Shown piece by piece: positions 1 through 6,127 of a DNA stretch of 64,000 nucleotides. Position numbers and translations under genes: made by a program. How positions within the stretch are numbered: position 1 is the stretch's first letter; every line of letters begins with the position of its first letter. Source of the DNA: Nanobdellota archaeon (GTDB lineage: Archaea; Nanobdellota; Nanobdellia; Pacearchaeales; GW2011-AR1); NCBI GenBank assembly GCA_030698805.1, contig JAUYMA010000006.1, positions 31,092 through 95,091 on the forward strand. Reading direction: 5' to 3'. The notes beneath the pieces are model-generated. The model searched no databases. It saw only the letters and a program-made list of their open reading frames with translations, and had not been told where the DNA came from.

Positions 1-1
1 C

Positions 2-94
2 CGTCAGGTCAAGACGTTGCATTCAGAAATTGGCTGGATAAACGAGGTGGGAAGGAAGAATTATGCGGAAGGTTTAAAAATTTGGAAAACATGA
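2..94 (+). CDS. possible C-terminal fragment of a gene entering from upstream
   Basis: Frame 2 stays open from the window edge for 30 codons and ends in TGA at 92-94. The peptide ends in a basic, Trp-containing tail (...AEGLKIWKT). It is too short to name. A TATA-like element for the next gene lies inside its 3' end, so it may equally be non-coding. Frame 1 is also open here, which weakens the call. Confidence 0.2.
   Translation, partial: RQVKTLHSEIGWINEVGRKNYAEGLKIWKT
72..81 (+). promoter_or_regulatory. TATA box for the zinc-ribbon gene at 102
   Basis: An A/T-only stretch around gtttaaaaatt lies about 25 nt ahead of the ATG at 102. That is the distance expected for a leaderless archaeal transcript starting at the start codon. 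The inference is from position and composition only. Confidence 0.5.
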
Positions 95-101
95 TGATAA
101 G

Positions 102-752
102 ATGTTGTTTAAAAAGAAATCAAAGGATGTAAAATGTGAAAGTTGCGGTAAAGGTAGCAGTAGCAAGTATAATTTCTGCCCTTATTGTGGCGTAAGTCTA
201 ATGGATAAGTTCGAAGAGACTCTCGATTTCGGAATGATTGGAAAATCAGATCTGCGTGGAGATGAACATCTTAGAAGCAATTTGCCTGGAGATGCAAGAT
301 TATTAGACAGGGTAGTCTCTTCAATGATGAGCAGTTTAGTAAAGAATATGATAAGTGAGATAAAAGACGCTGAAGTAAAAAATACTCCAAATAGCATAAG
401 CATAAAAATAGGATCTCCTGGAAAAAACATTAGAAAAGAAGAGAAGAAAATCTCAAAAAGCATGAGCGAAGAGCAGATAAAGAGGATGTCTGAAATGCCA
501 AGGACCACTGCAAAAACTGCAGTTAAAAGAATAGGGGATAAAATAGTTTACGAATTGAACATCCCCGGTATAGAATCGCCAGAAGATGTGTTTGTATCTA
601 AGTTAGAATCTGGATACGAAATAAAAGCAATATCTGGAAACAAAAAAGTATACGTAAATAGCCTGCCAGTCAATCTTCCCATTAAAAGCTTGGCGATAAA
701 CCCTGATAGATTATATATAGAATTTAAGAGCGAAGAGAATAACTTTAATTAG
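102..752 (+). CDS. zinc-ribbon protein with Hsp20-like C-terminal domain
   Basis: 216 residues. The N-terminus carries a zinc ribbon with paired cysteines CESC (about residues 11-14) and CPYC (about 27-30). A charged helical linker follows. Residues from about 130 to 213 form a beta-rich segment resembling the Hsp20/CS (alpha-crystallin-like) fold, with the typical 'ELNIPGIES.EDV.V' opening strands and a closing 'LYIEFK' strand. This suggests a chaperone-like or protein-binding role, but the exact partner is unknown. The gene has its own TATA box and converges with the HD-domain gene, whose stop lies 3 nt away. Annotation as a zinc-ribbon protein is secure; the Hsp20-like assignment is inference from pattern. 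Confidence 0.6.
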   Translation: MLFKKKSKDVKCESCGKGSSSKYNFCPYCGVSLMDKFEETLDFGMIGKSDLRGDEHLRSNLPGDARLLDRVVSSMMSSLVKNMISEIKDAEVKNTPNSISIKIGSPGKNIRKEEKKISKSMSEEQIKRMSEMPRTTAKTAVKRIGDKIVYELNIPGIESPEDVFVSKLESGYEIKAISGNKKVYVNSLPVNLPIKSLAINPDRLYIEFKSEENNFN

Positions 753-754
753 CT

Positions 755-1339
755 TTATTTTAAATAATTTTTATCCTTTGCTTCATTCATCAAGCAATCA
801 TAAATATTCAAGATCATTTTATTATGAGTCATATGTTTTCTTTTATAATTATCAATATCTTCATAATTCAAATGATGATTTTTCCATGCTTTTCCCTCTG
901 AGCATAAATTTTGGAGAATAGGCTGAATTTTATCAAAAGATTTTATTATTTTGGCCTCCGAACTGTTGGAATTCTCGTAATCTTCGAACAGGCCGATAAA
1001 TTCCCTTTCTAAATCTGCAGGCAGTTGAGAAAACAGTTTTTTCGATGATTCTAATTCCCTATCTTTTTTTGTTTTCTTGCCCTCTTTATCGAATGCAAAA
1101 GTGTCTCCTGCGTAAATCTCAACTAAATCATGAATCAAAGCCAATTTAAGCATCTTAACCATATCTAAATTTTCAGGCAGGTCTTTTTCGAATAGAATGG
1201 CAAACATTGCAAGATGCCAAGAATGATCTGCATCGCTTTCTCTTCTTTTAAGATCAGAGCAAAACATTTCACGCTCTATAAGCTTAAACTTCTCAACCTC
1301 TTTCAAAAAAGCAATTATTTTATCTTGTCTTTCAACCAT
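755..1339 (-). CDS. HD-domain phosphohydrolase (YfbR/HDDC2-like 5'-nucleotidase)
   Basis: 194 residues. The HD signature is visible: His39 and His42 in 'DADHSWH', the His70-Asp71 pair in 'ALIHDLVE', and a downstream Asp79 in 'YAGDTFA'. This spacing matches the HDDC2/YfbR group of metal-dependent 5'-deoxynucleotidases acting on dNMPs. Length (about 190) is normal for that group. A nucleotide-pool cleaning role in the cytoplasm is the family expectation. The gene is on its own between a convergent neighbour and a tRNA-Ile gene on the same strand. Confidence 0.75.
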   Translation of the reverse strand: MVERQDKIIAFLKEVEKFKLIEREMFCSDLKRRESDADHSWHLAMFAILFEKDLPENLDMVKMLKLALIHDLVEIYAGDTFAFDKEGKKTKKDRELESSKKLFSQLPADLEREFIGLFEDYENSNSSEAKIIKSFDKIQPILQNLCSEGKAWKNHHLNYEDIDNYKRKHMTHNKMILNIYDCLMNEAKDKNYLK

Positions 1340-1384
1340 AAAAAGCGATGGATTGCAGATTATAAAATACTATCTAAAAAAAGT

Positions 1385-1457
1385 GATCCCGCCAGGATTT
1401 GAACCTGGGACCCCTGTCGTATCAGGACAGTACTCTAACCAGCTGAGCTACGGGATC
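1385..1457 (-). tRNA. tRNA-Ile(GAT)
   Basis: The reverse complement folds into a full cloverleaf of 73 nt. Acceptor gatcccg pairs with cgggatc, the D stem is gctc/gagt, anticodon stem ctgtc/gacag has loop ctGATac, and T stem ccagg/cctgg has loop ttcaaat. The anticodon GAT reads ATC/ATT isoleucine codons. No intron and no encoded CCA. Confidence 0.95.
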
Positions 1458-1537
1458 CTAAATTTTGCAGTTTTTGAATGTTTATAAAACTTGCTTAGAA
1501 AGACAAGATTCTTAAAAGCCTCGATCCTAAAAAAAAT

Positions 1538-1954
1538 ATGGAAACAATCAAAAAACTGCTGTTTGTGTTTATAATTTTAGAGATAATCTTCTCCATCACC
1601 TTAGTTTACACTTCCTATTCTGAAAGTAAAGTATGCGCCCCTGGATTTGATTGTGCAGGAGTTCAAAACTCTCCTTATGCCTATTTTCTAGGCATTAAAC
1701 TCAGCCTTCTAGGCGCAATCTCCTTCCCCTTGCTCTTAATTTTGTTCCTCTTATCACTAAAATACAAATACCTTCAAAGATTTTATTTAGCAGCGGTTAT
1801 TTTAGGGACTGTTGGAGCAGTTTACTTCCTTGCCATTCAAGCATTCATCCTAAAAGCATTCTGCTCAACATGTGTCGCGGTAGATTCCCTCATGATAGTA
1901 ATCCTCATATTTACCTTATATGATCTAAAAAAGAACAAGCATAAAAAAGTTTAA
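1538..1954 (+). CDS. vitamin K epoxide reductase (VKOR) family thiol oxidoreductase
   Basis: 138 residues with four predicted membrane helices. The active-site CxxC is Cys109-Ser-Thr-Cys112 near the last helix. The loop cysteine pair is Cys33 and Cys39, and the conserved Ser/Pro segment 'NSPYAYFLGI' follows at about 44-53. These are hallmarks of VKOR homologues, which re-oxidise a DsbA-like partner by passing electrons to quinone and so drive disulfide formation outside the membrane. No fused thioredoxin domain is present. The many Cys-rich secreted proteins at 50-64 kb are plausible beneficiaries. Adjacent tRNA genes flank it and it appears monocistronic. Confidence 0.88.
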   Translation: METIKKLLFVFIILEIIFSITLVYTSYSESKVCAPGFDCAGVQNSPYAYFLGIKLSLLGAISFPLLLILFLLSLKYKYLQRFYLAAVILGTVGAVYFLAIQAFILKAFCSTCVAVDSLMIVILIFTLYDLKKNKHKKV

Positions 1955-2003
1955 TTAAATAGAATAGAAAAGTTTTAGAATATCAAGGCCCATAACCATT
2001 CGA

Positions 2004-2075
2004 GCGGCTTTAGTACATCGGTTAGTATTCGACCTTCCCAAGGTTGAGAGACGGGTTCGATTCCCGTAAGCCGCA
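2004..2075 (+). tRNA. tRNA-Gly(CCC)
   Basis: Full cloverleaf: acceptor gcggctt/aagccgc, D stem gtac/gtat, anticodon stem cgacc/ggttg with loop ttCCCaa, T stem acggg/cccgt with loop ttcgatt, discriminator A at 2075. It reads GGG. Its 3' end touches the stop of the convergent gene at 2077. Confidence 0.95.
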
Positions 2076-2076
2076 T

Positions 2077-2487
2077 TCAATTTATTTTGTTCAAATCTCC
2101 ATTTATGATAATGGGGGAAAAAGCAGCTATTTCATCATTTAACATCCCATCAGGAATATCATTATAAAGAAAAATTTTCTTTCCTGTTTCCCAGGCCTTA
2201 AACATCTCTAAAAATGTAGCTCCTCCGATATAATTCTTCTGGCCATTCTTATCAAAATTAAGGACAAGCACAGCATCATTGGCCTTTACTTTTTCATCCT
2301 GCTTTTTTATCATATTTGCCTTCCAAGAAACATGCTCTTCTTTTCCAATTTTCTTCATTTCTTCTTCTTTAAAAGGAGCATCATAGCTGTTTGGCAAAGT
2401 TATCATATGTCCATTCATCTCTAATGTTCTTTTGATTTCTGGAATTTTATTATAATGATGCTTGCTGCAGCAAATGAAAATTCTCAT
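2077..2487 (-). CDS. nucleoside 2-deoxyribosyltransferase-like protein
   Basis: About 136 residues from the ATG at 2487; an upstream TTG in frame would add three residues and is less likely. The body reads as a small Rossmann-like fold. The C-terminal half has the segment 'KNYIGGATFLEM' followed by 'TGKKIFLYNDIP', a signature commonly annotated as nucleoside 2-deoxyribosyltransferase-like. The N-terminus 'MRIFICCS' is the first strand. The enzymatic activity is unproven, since many relatives are known only by fold. Monocistronic; the stop lies 2 nt from tRNA-Gly. Confidence 0.6.
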   Translation of the reverse strand: MRIFICCSKHHYNKIPEIKRTLEMNGHMITLPNSYDAPFKEEEMKKIGKEEHVSWKANMIKKQDEKVKANDAVLVLNFDKNGQKNYIGGATFLEMFKAWETGKKIFLYNDIPDGMLNDEIAAFSPIIINGDLNKIN

Positions 2488-2588
2488 ATCTAACAAAGAA
2501 ATAATCCATATTTATAGTATTTGATGAGTATCTTTCATAATTTTAAATGCATACACTTTAAAAATCCTGTTTGCTATACTAAAATAGA

Positions 2589-3269
2589 ATGGATGTAAAA
2601 AAAGGGCTGAAGAGATTTTGGAGATTCTTGAAAAAGGATAGCTGGCAATCCTGGATAGTTTCTATACTCCTTATTATAATCCTGATAAAATGGATTTTCT
2701 TCCCCACGCTTAATTTTATTACTGGCTCAAACCGTCCATTAGTAATCGTAGAATCTTGCTCAATGTATCACGGTTTAACAAAGGAATATTCTACAACTGC
2801 CCAGGGTTTGCAATGGACTGGAAAATACAAACTTTGTGGAGCCGTCTTTGATAAGGATGAACGTATAAGCAAAGCTGAATACTGGGAAGCTTGCGGGGAG
2901 TTTTACGAATCAAAAGGCATAAATCAATCAGAATTTGAATCATTTTCATTATCTTCAGGGTTGAATAAAGGAGATATTGTATTTGTCTGGGGGCGTTCAG
3001 CCAGTAAACTAGGAGATATAATAATCTTCGAAACTCCTGCAAAACATCCTCTAATCCATCGACTAATAGCTTTAAGGCCAAAGGCTACAAAAGGAGATCA
3101 TAATGAGGGGCAATTGGCTGTTAATAATAATGCCAATGGCATAGATGAAACAAATATTGCCGAAAAGCAGATTATAGGAAAAGCTGTAGGCAAGATCCCT
3201 TATGCAGGATGGATAAAACTTATTTGGTTTGAACCATTCAGACGTTCTGACGAAAGAGGACTCTGCTAG
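2589..3269 (+). CDS. archaeal signal peptidase I (family S26B)
   Basis: 226 residues. One N-terminal membrane helix (about residues 22-44) anchors the enzyme. The catalytic Ser is Ser58 in 'VESCSMYHG', followed by the box 'HPLIHRLIAL', where His replaces the bacterial Lys as in archaeal and eukaryotic ER signal peptidases. A 'KGDHNEGQ' Gly-Asp box follows. It cleaves signal peptides of Sec-exported proteins on the outer membrane face. A Cys-containing insert lies between the Ser and His boxes. The many secreted proteins in this window are its likely substrates. Confidence 0.9.
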   Translation: MDVKKGLKRFWRFLKKDSWQSWIVSILLIIILIKWIFFPTLNFITGSNRPLVIVESCSMYHGLTKEYSTTAQGLQWTGKYKLCGAVFDKDERISKAEYWEACGEFYESKGINQSEFESFSLSSGLNKGDIVFVWGRSASKLGDIIIFETPAKHPLIHRLIALRPKATKGDHNEGQLAVNNNANGIDETNIAEKQIIGKAVGKIPYAGWIKLIWFEPFRRSDERGLC

Positions 3270-3308
3270 AAACAAAACATTTAAAAAATAGGGAGAGCTT
3301 GAGAGCCA

Positions 3309-3617
3309 ATGGAATTTTGTGAAAAATGTGGGGGGATTATAAAAGTTGAGGGAGATAAAGCAGCGTGCGCAAGTTGTGGTGTCAAAGCCAAGAAAAGGCC
3401 GAAAATAGAAGCTTCTGAAAAGATAAATCAGCAAGAGAAGATAGAAGTGATAAAAGAAGGTTCTGATAATGTTTATCCTTTAATTGCTATAGAGTGTCTA
3501 AAATGCGGTCATAAGCGAGGGTATTTCTGGACTACTCAAACCCGTGCTTCAGACGAGCCAGAAACAAAATTCTTTAAGTGCGAGAAGTGCAAGTACACTT
3601 GGAGAAAATATAGATAG
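3309..3617 (+). CDS. tfs: transcription elongation factor TFS
   Basis: 102 residues with two zinc ribbons. The N-terminal one uses Cys4, Cys7, Cys20 and Cys23, as in Rpb9. The C-terminal one uses 'CLKCG' and 'CEKC' and contains the signature 'QTRASDEPET' with the acidic Asp-Glu tip that enters the RNA polymerase secondary channel. TFS stimulates transcript cleavage by stalled archaeal RNA polymerase. Length matches the family (100-110). A TATA-like stretch (catttaaaaaatagg) lies about 25 nt upstream. Confidence 0.95.
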   Translation: MEFCEKCGGIIKVEGDKAACASCGVKAKKRPKIEASEKINQQEKIEVIKEGSDNVYPLIAIECLKCGHKRGYFWTTQTRASDEPETKFFKCEKCKYTWRKYR

Positions 3618-3677
3618 TGTAACCTAAGGGTAGTAACAAATACAAACATTTAAATATATAATTTTAAGCTTGAATTT

Positions 3678-4094
3678 ATGTACAAAATATTATTAGTAGA
3701 TGATGAACCGGATGTAAGAGATGCTTATGCCGCCACTCTGGGCTTCCTTTTAGGAAAAAATAATATTCAATTAGAGGTGGGAGAAAATGTGCAATTCTTA
3801 AGAAATCAATTATTAGAGGGGAACTATGATCTCACATTCACTGATAATAATATGCCTGATGGGGACGCAATAGATACTCTTGAAGAGTTAGATCAACATC
3901 CAGCTATACGAGAAAGAATGCAAGGAAAAGGATCCAAACTGCCAGTTCTATTGGCGAGCGGACTTATGGACTCAATAATATCGGGCAGAGCTGCAAAATT
4001 GGAGAACATGGCAGTCACTTCCTTGTATAAACCAACTAACCTGCCTGATCTGAGAAGAGTTCTTCATGAATATGGTTTTCAATTAGTTAGATAA
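3678..4094 (+). CDS. stand-alone response-regulator receiver domain
   Basis: 138 residues, a single CheY-like receiver domain. The acidic pocket is Asp8/Asp9 in 'LLVDDEPD', the phospho-acceptor is Asp56 in 'TFTDNNMPDG', and the conserved Lys lies in 'SLYKPTNLPDL' near the end. There is no DNA-binding output domain. No histidine kinase is encoded in this window, so the phospho-donor is unknown. Single receivers are sparse in DPANN genomes, so this is an accessory signalling component. A TATA box (tttaaatatataa) lies just upstream. Confidence 0.85.
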   Translation: MYKILLVDDEPDVRDAYAATLGFLLGKNNIQLEVGENVQFLRNQLLEGNYDLTFTDNNMPDGDAIDTLEELDQHPAIRERMQGKGSKLPVLLASGLMDSIISGRAAKLENMAVTSLYKPTNLPDLRRVLHEYGFQLVR

Positions 4095-4162
4095 AATTTC
4101 AACACGAGATTGAAGATTCTCTTTGGTAATCTTTAAATAACTCGATTTTCTTGCTGAGATAC

Positions 4163-4289
4163 GGCCTCGTAGCTCAGCCCGGTCAGAGTACTGGACTCTT
4201 AACATTCAAAGATGTGAGTCTTGAATGACTCACGATTGCTTTGCAATCGAGAAATCCAGGTGTCGCGGGTTCAAATCCCGTCGAGGCCA
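4163..4289 (+). tRNA. tRNA-Lys(CTT) with a 52-nt intron
   Basis: Exons fold into a cloverleaf: acceptor ggcctcg/cgaggcc, D stem gctc/gagt, anticodon stem ctgga (4191-4195) with tccag (4255-4259), T stem gcggg/cccgt. Anticodon CTT is at 4198-4200. An intron of about 4202-4253 sits at the canonical site after position 37. Four pairs between tctt (4197-4200) and gaga (4249-4252) fit the central helix of a bulge-helix-bulge motif cut by archaeal splicing endonuclease. Inside are hairpins gtgagtc/gactcac and gattgc/gcaatc, plus a competing attcaa/ttgaat pairing. Confidence 0.92.
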
Positions 4290-4299
4290 TTTTTAAAAA

Positions 4300-4446
4300 A
4301 TGGTAATTAACCCAAAATGTGATAAATGCAAAAAAGAACTTGATCAATTTGGCGCCATTTTATTTAGTCCGCCTGATAAAGAAAGCAATGTAAAAAAGTT
4401 TCACATCTGTCAAAATTGTTATTTAGAGATTATAAAGAAATTTTAA
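4300..4446 (+). CDS. small two-CxxC zinc-binding protein
   Basis: A 48-residue frame starting 10 nt after tRNA-Lys. It contains CDKC near the N-terminus (Cys7/Cys10) and CQNC near the C-terminus, with about 30 residues between, consistent with one structural zinc site. The sequence is rich in Lys and hydrophobic strand residues, like the many short zinc-ribbon proteins of archaea. It overlaps the convergent winged-helix gene by 4 nt. Function is unknown. The regular composition and clean ends argue for coding, but no homologue could be checked. Confidence 0.6.
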   Translation: MVINPKCDKCKKELDQFGAILFSPPDKESNVKKFHICQNCYLEIIKKF

Positions 4447-4709
4447 CCTATCAATCTTTTTATATTCTCTATATTATCTGCTATTTCCTGGCCTCTCTTT
4501 GTTAATTTGATAAGCTTAATTCTGCCTTTCTTCTCAAACATAACCAATCCTAGCCTCTCTAAGCTCTGCAAGATCTTAACCGCATGGCTATAAGTGCAAT
4601 CTACCTCTTTGGCTAGTACACTGCCATATCTTGCACGGGCCATCCTCTTCAAAGCCACTAAAAGCAGGGCAGGCTTCCTTCTAAAAAATATATCGAAATT
4701 ATCTTTCAT
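4443..4709 (-). CDS. winged-helix transcriptional regulator
   Basis: 88 residues. A helix-turn-helix is visible at about 28-52 ('GSVLAKEVDCTYSHAVKILQSL') followed by a wing containing 'LVMFEKKGRIKLIKLTKRG'. This is the MarR-like winged-helix pattern of many small archaeal regulators. No ligand-binding domain is present. An inverted repeat tttcca/tggaaa sits between its TATA box and start codon, so autorepression is likely. The target genes beyond itself cannot be read from the sequence. Confidence 0.75.
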   Translation of the reverse strand: MKDNFDIFFRRKPALLLVALKRMARARYGSVLAKEVDCTYSHAVKILQSLERLGLVMFEKKGRIKLIKLTKRGQEIADNIENIKRLIG

Positions 4710-4719
4710 GTTATGTATA

Positions 4720-4750
4720 TTTCCATGCTTGTAATGGAAACTATATATTT
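4720..4750 (-). promoter_or_regulatory. promoter and candidate operator of the winged-helix regulator
   Basis: On the minus strand a TATA box (aaatatatag, plus-strand 4741-4750) is followed by the inverted repeat tttcca (4735-4740 complement) and tggaaa (4720-4725), then the ATG at 4709. The repeat covers the expected transcription start, which is the usual position for a repressor site. Confidence 0.45.
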
Positions 4751-4867
4751 AGAGTCAATATGACGCTTTTAAACTTTTCTGCAATTTTGTTATCTAATAT
4801 AGTGACAATTAACGGGGGCTTTTTACAACAGAGAGACAACACACCTATCCCATTTCATAATGATGAA

Positions 4868-5419
4868 TCAGATTAACTTAGCACCTGTAAGATCTTCATA
4901 TAACTTCAAATATCCTTTCAAAAATAGAGTAGTTTCTTTGGAACGAGGCTCAACATTGGAATCTCCAGCAGAAAAAGAATCTACAATAGAAGAAGAGTCT
5001 TTTAACATCTGAATAGCTTCTTTCTTACTAGTCCAAATTAGAATGTCTTCGTTAGGTATTTCTCCTTTTCTGACATCTATGCGTCCTTTGATAACCTCAG
5101 CGTTATAATTATCTCCCTCTATAGAAAATTCAATTTTAGGAGTATCTGAACTGGCAGGAGGATTATGAAGATTATATGCTTTTATCTTATAAAGCAAATA
5201 ATACACAAAGGTTTCATTAAACTGTTGTATTGCGTCTTCATCGCTCATTCCCAGGACAGGATTTACTAATTTGCCAGACTTTTCAAGTTCAGTATAAATA
5301 CTGGAGTTGTCTTTCCCTTTGATAACAAATACATATACTAAAAGAGCAGCGACTACAAGGATCAATACGATGATGATAGAAATTAAGAATATCTTCAAAA
5401 ATTCCCCTCTCTTTTCCAT
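4868..5419 (-). CDS. membrane-anchored protein of unknown function
   Basis: 183 residues. A strong N-terminal membrane helix (about residues 9-33) follows a positively charged start 'MEKRGEF'. The rest is a soluble, mixed alpha/beta domain of about 145 residues with no cysteines, probably outside the cell. The segment 'EDILIWTSKKEAIQMLKDSSSI' looks helical. No family is recognised. The gene diverges from the phosphoesterase at 5470 with a 50-nt shared promoter region. Confidence 0.6.
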   Translation of the reverse strand: MEKRGEFLKIFLISIIIVLILVVAALLVYVFVIKGKDNSSIYTELEKSGKLVNPVLGMSDEDAIQQFNETFVYYLLYKIKAYNLHNPPASSDTPKIEFSIEGDNYNAEVIKGRIDVRKGEIPNEDILIWTSKKEAIQMLKDSSSIVDSFSAGDSNVEPRSKETTLFLKGYLKLYEDLTGAKLI

Positions 5420-5469
5420 TAAAAGTTTAAAAAATAAGAATTTATAAATCTATTTACATTTCCTTAGAT

Positions 5470-6081
5470 ATGAGTAAAAAACTAAAGTTGCTGGCTGCTT
5501 CAGATTTGCATGGGGATTCTCGCTTGGCTAAAAAACTAGCAGACCGAGCTGAAAAGGAAAAAGTGGATTTGATTGTGCTTTGTGGAGATCTTCTCGGATG
5601 GGCTGAAACACAAAATCTTATAAAACCTTTCAAAGAGAAAAATAAGCCAGTATTAATCATACCTGGAAATTGGGACTCTTTCGCAACTACTGATTTTATT
5701 GCTAGCATTTATGGGGTAAAAAATATTCATGGATATTCCGCCATCTACGAAAACGTAGGATTTTTTGGAGCCGGGGGCGCCGCTGATAGCCCTGGTCCAG
5801 GAAGAATATCAGAGAAGGAAATATTTGAAACTTTAAAAAAGGCGTATGGGGGGATTAAAGGCATAGAAAAGAAAATAATGGTGACTCATATGCACCCCTC
5901 TCCAAGCCTGTCTGAAATGTCAGGCGTTCCGGGAAGCGAAACAATCACTAAAGCTATCAAGCAATTCAAACCTGATATATTAATTCATGGCCATATTCAT
6001 GAAGCGGGCGGAATGGAAGAAAAAATAGGCAAGACCCAGGTAATAAATGTAGGTAGAGAAGGTAGAATAATTGAGATCTAA
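5470..6081 (+). CDS. calcineurin-like metallophosphoesterase
   Basis: 203 residues. All metal-binding motifs are present: D-x-H in 'ASDLHGD', GD in 'VLCGDLLG', GNW-D in 'IPGNWDS', TH-x-H in 'VTHMHPSP', and GH-x-H in 'IHGHIHEAGG'. This is a small single-domain archaeal phosphoesterase of the YfcE/MJ0936 type. The natural substrate is not predictable. A second, more divergent member is at 43125-43991. Confidence 0.85.
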   Translation: MSKKLKLLAASDLHGDSRLAKKLADRAEKEKVDLIVLCGDLLGWAETQNLIKPFKEKNKPVLIIPGNWDSFATTDFIASIYGVKNIHGYSAIYENVGFFGAGGAADSPGPGRISEKEIFETLKKAYGGIKGIEKKIMVTHMHPSPSLSEMSGVPGSETITKAIKQFKPDILIHGHIHEAGGMEEKIGKTQVINVGREGRIIEI

Positions 6082-6127
6082 ATCAAAAACATTAAAAGCC
6101 TTCGAGGCTTTTCTTTAAAGATTAAAA

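Noticed and set aside
4201..4253. H-type pseudoknot in the tRNA-Lys intron
   Set aside because: The order of arms fits, but no nucleotides remain to cross the first stem, so full-length stems cannot coexist. Kept as alternative pairing.
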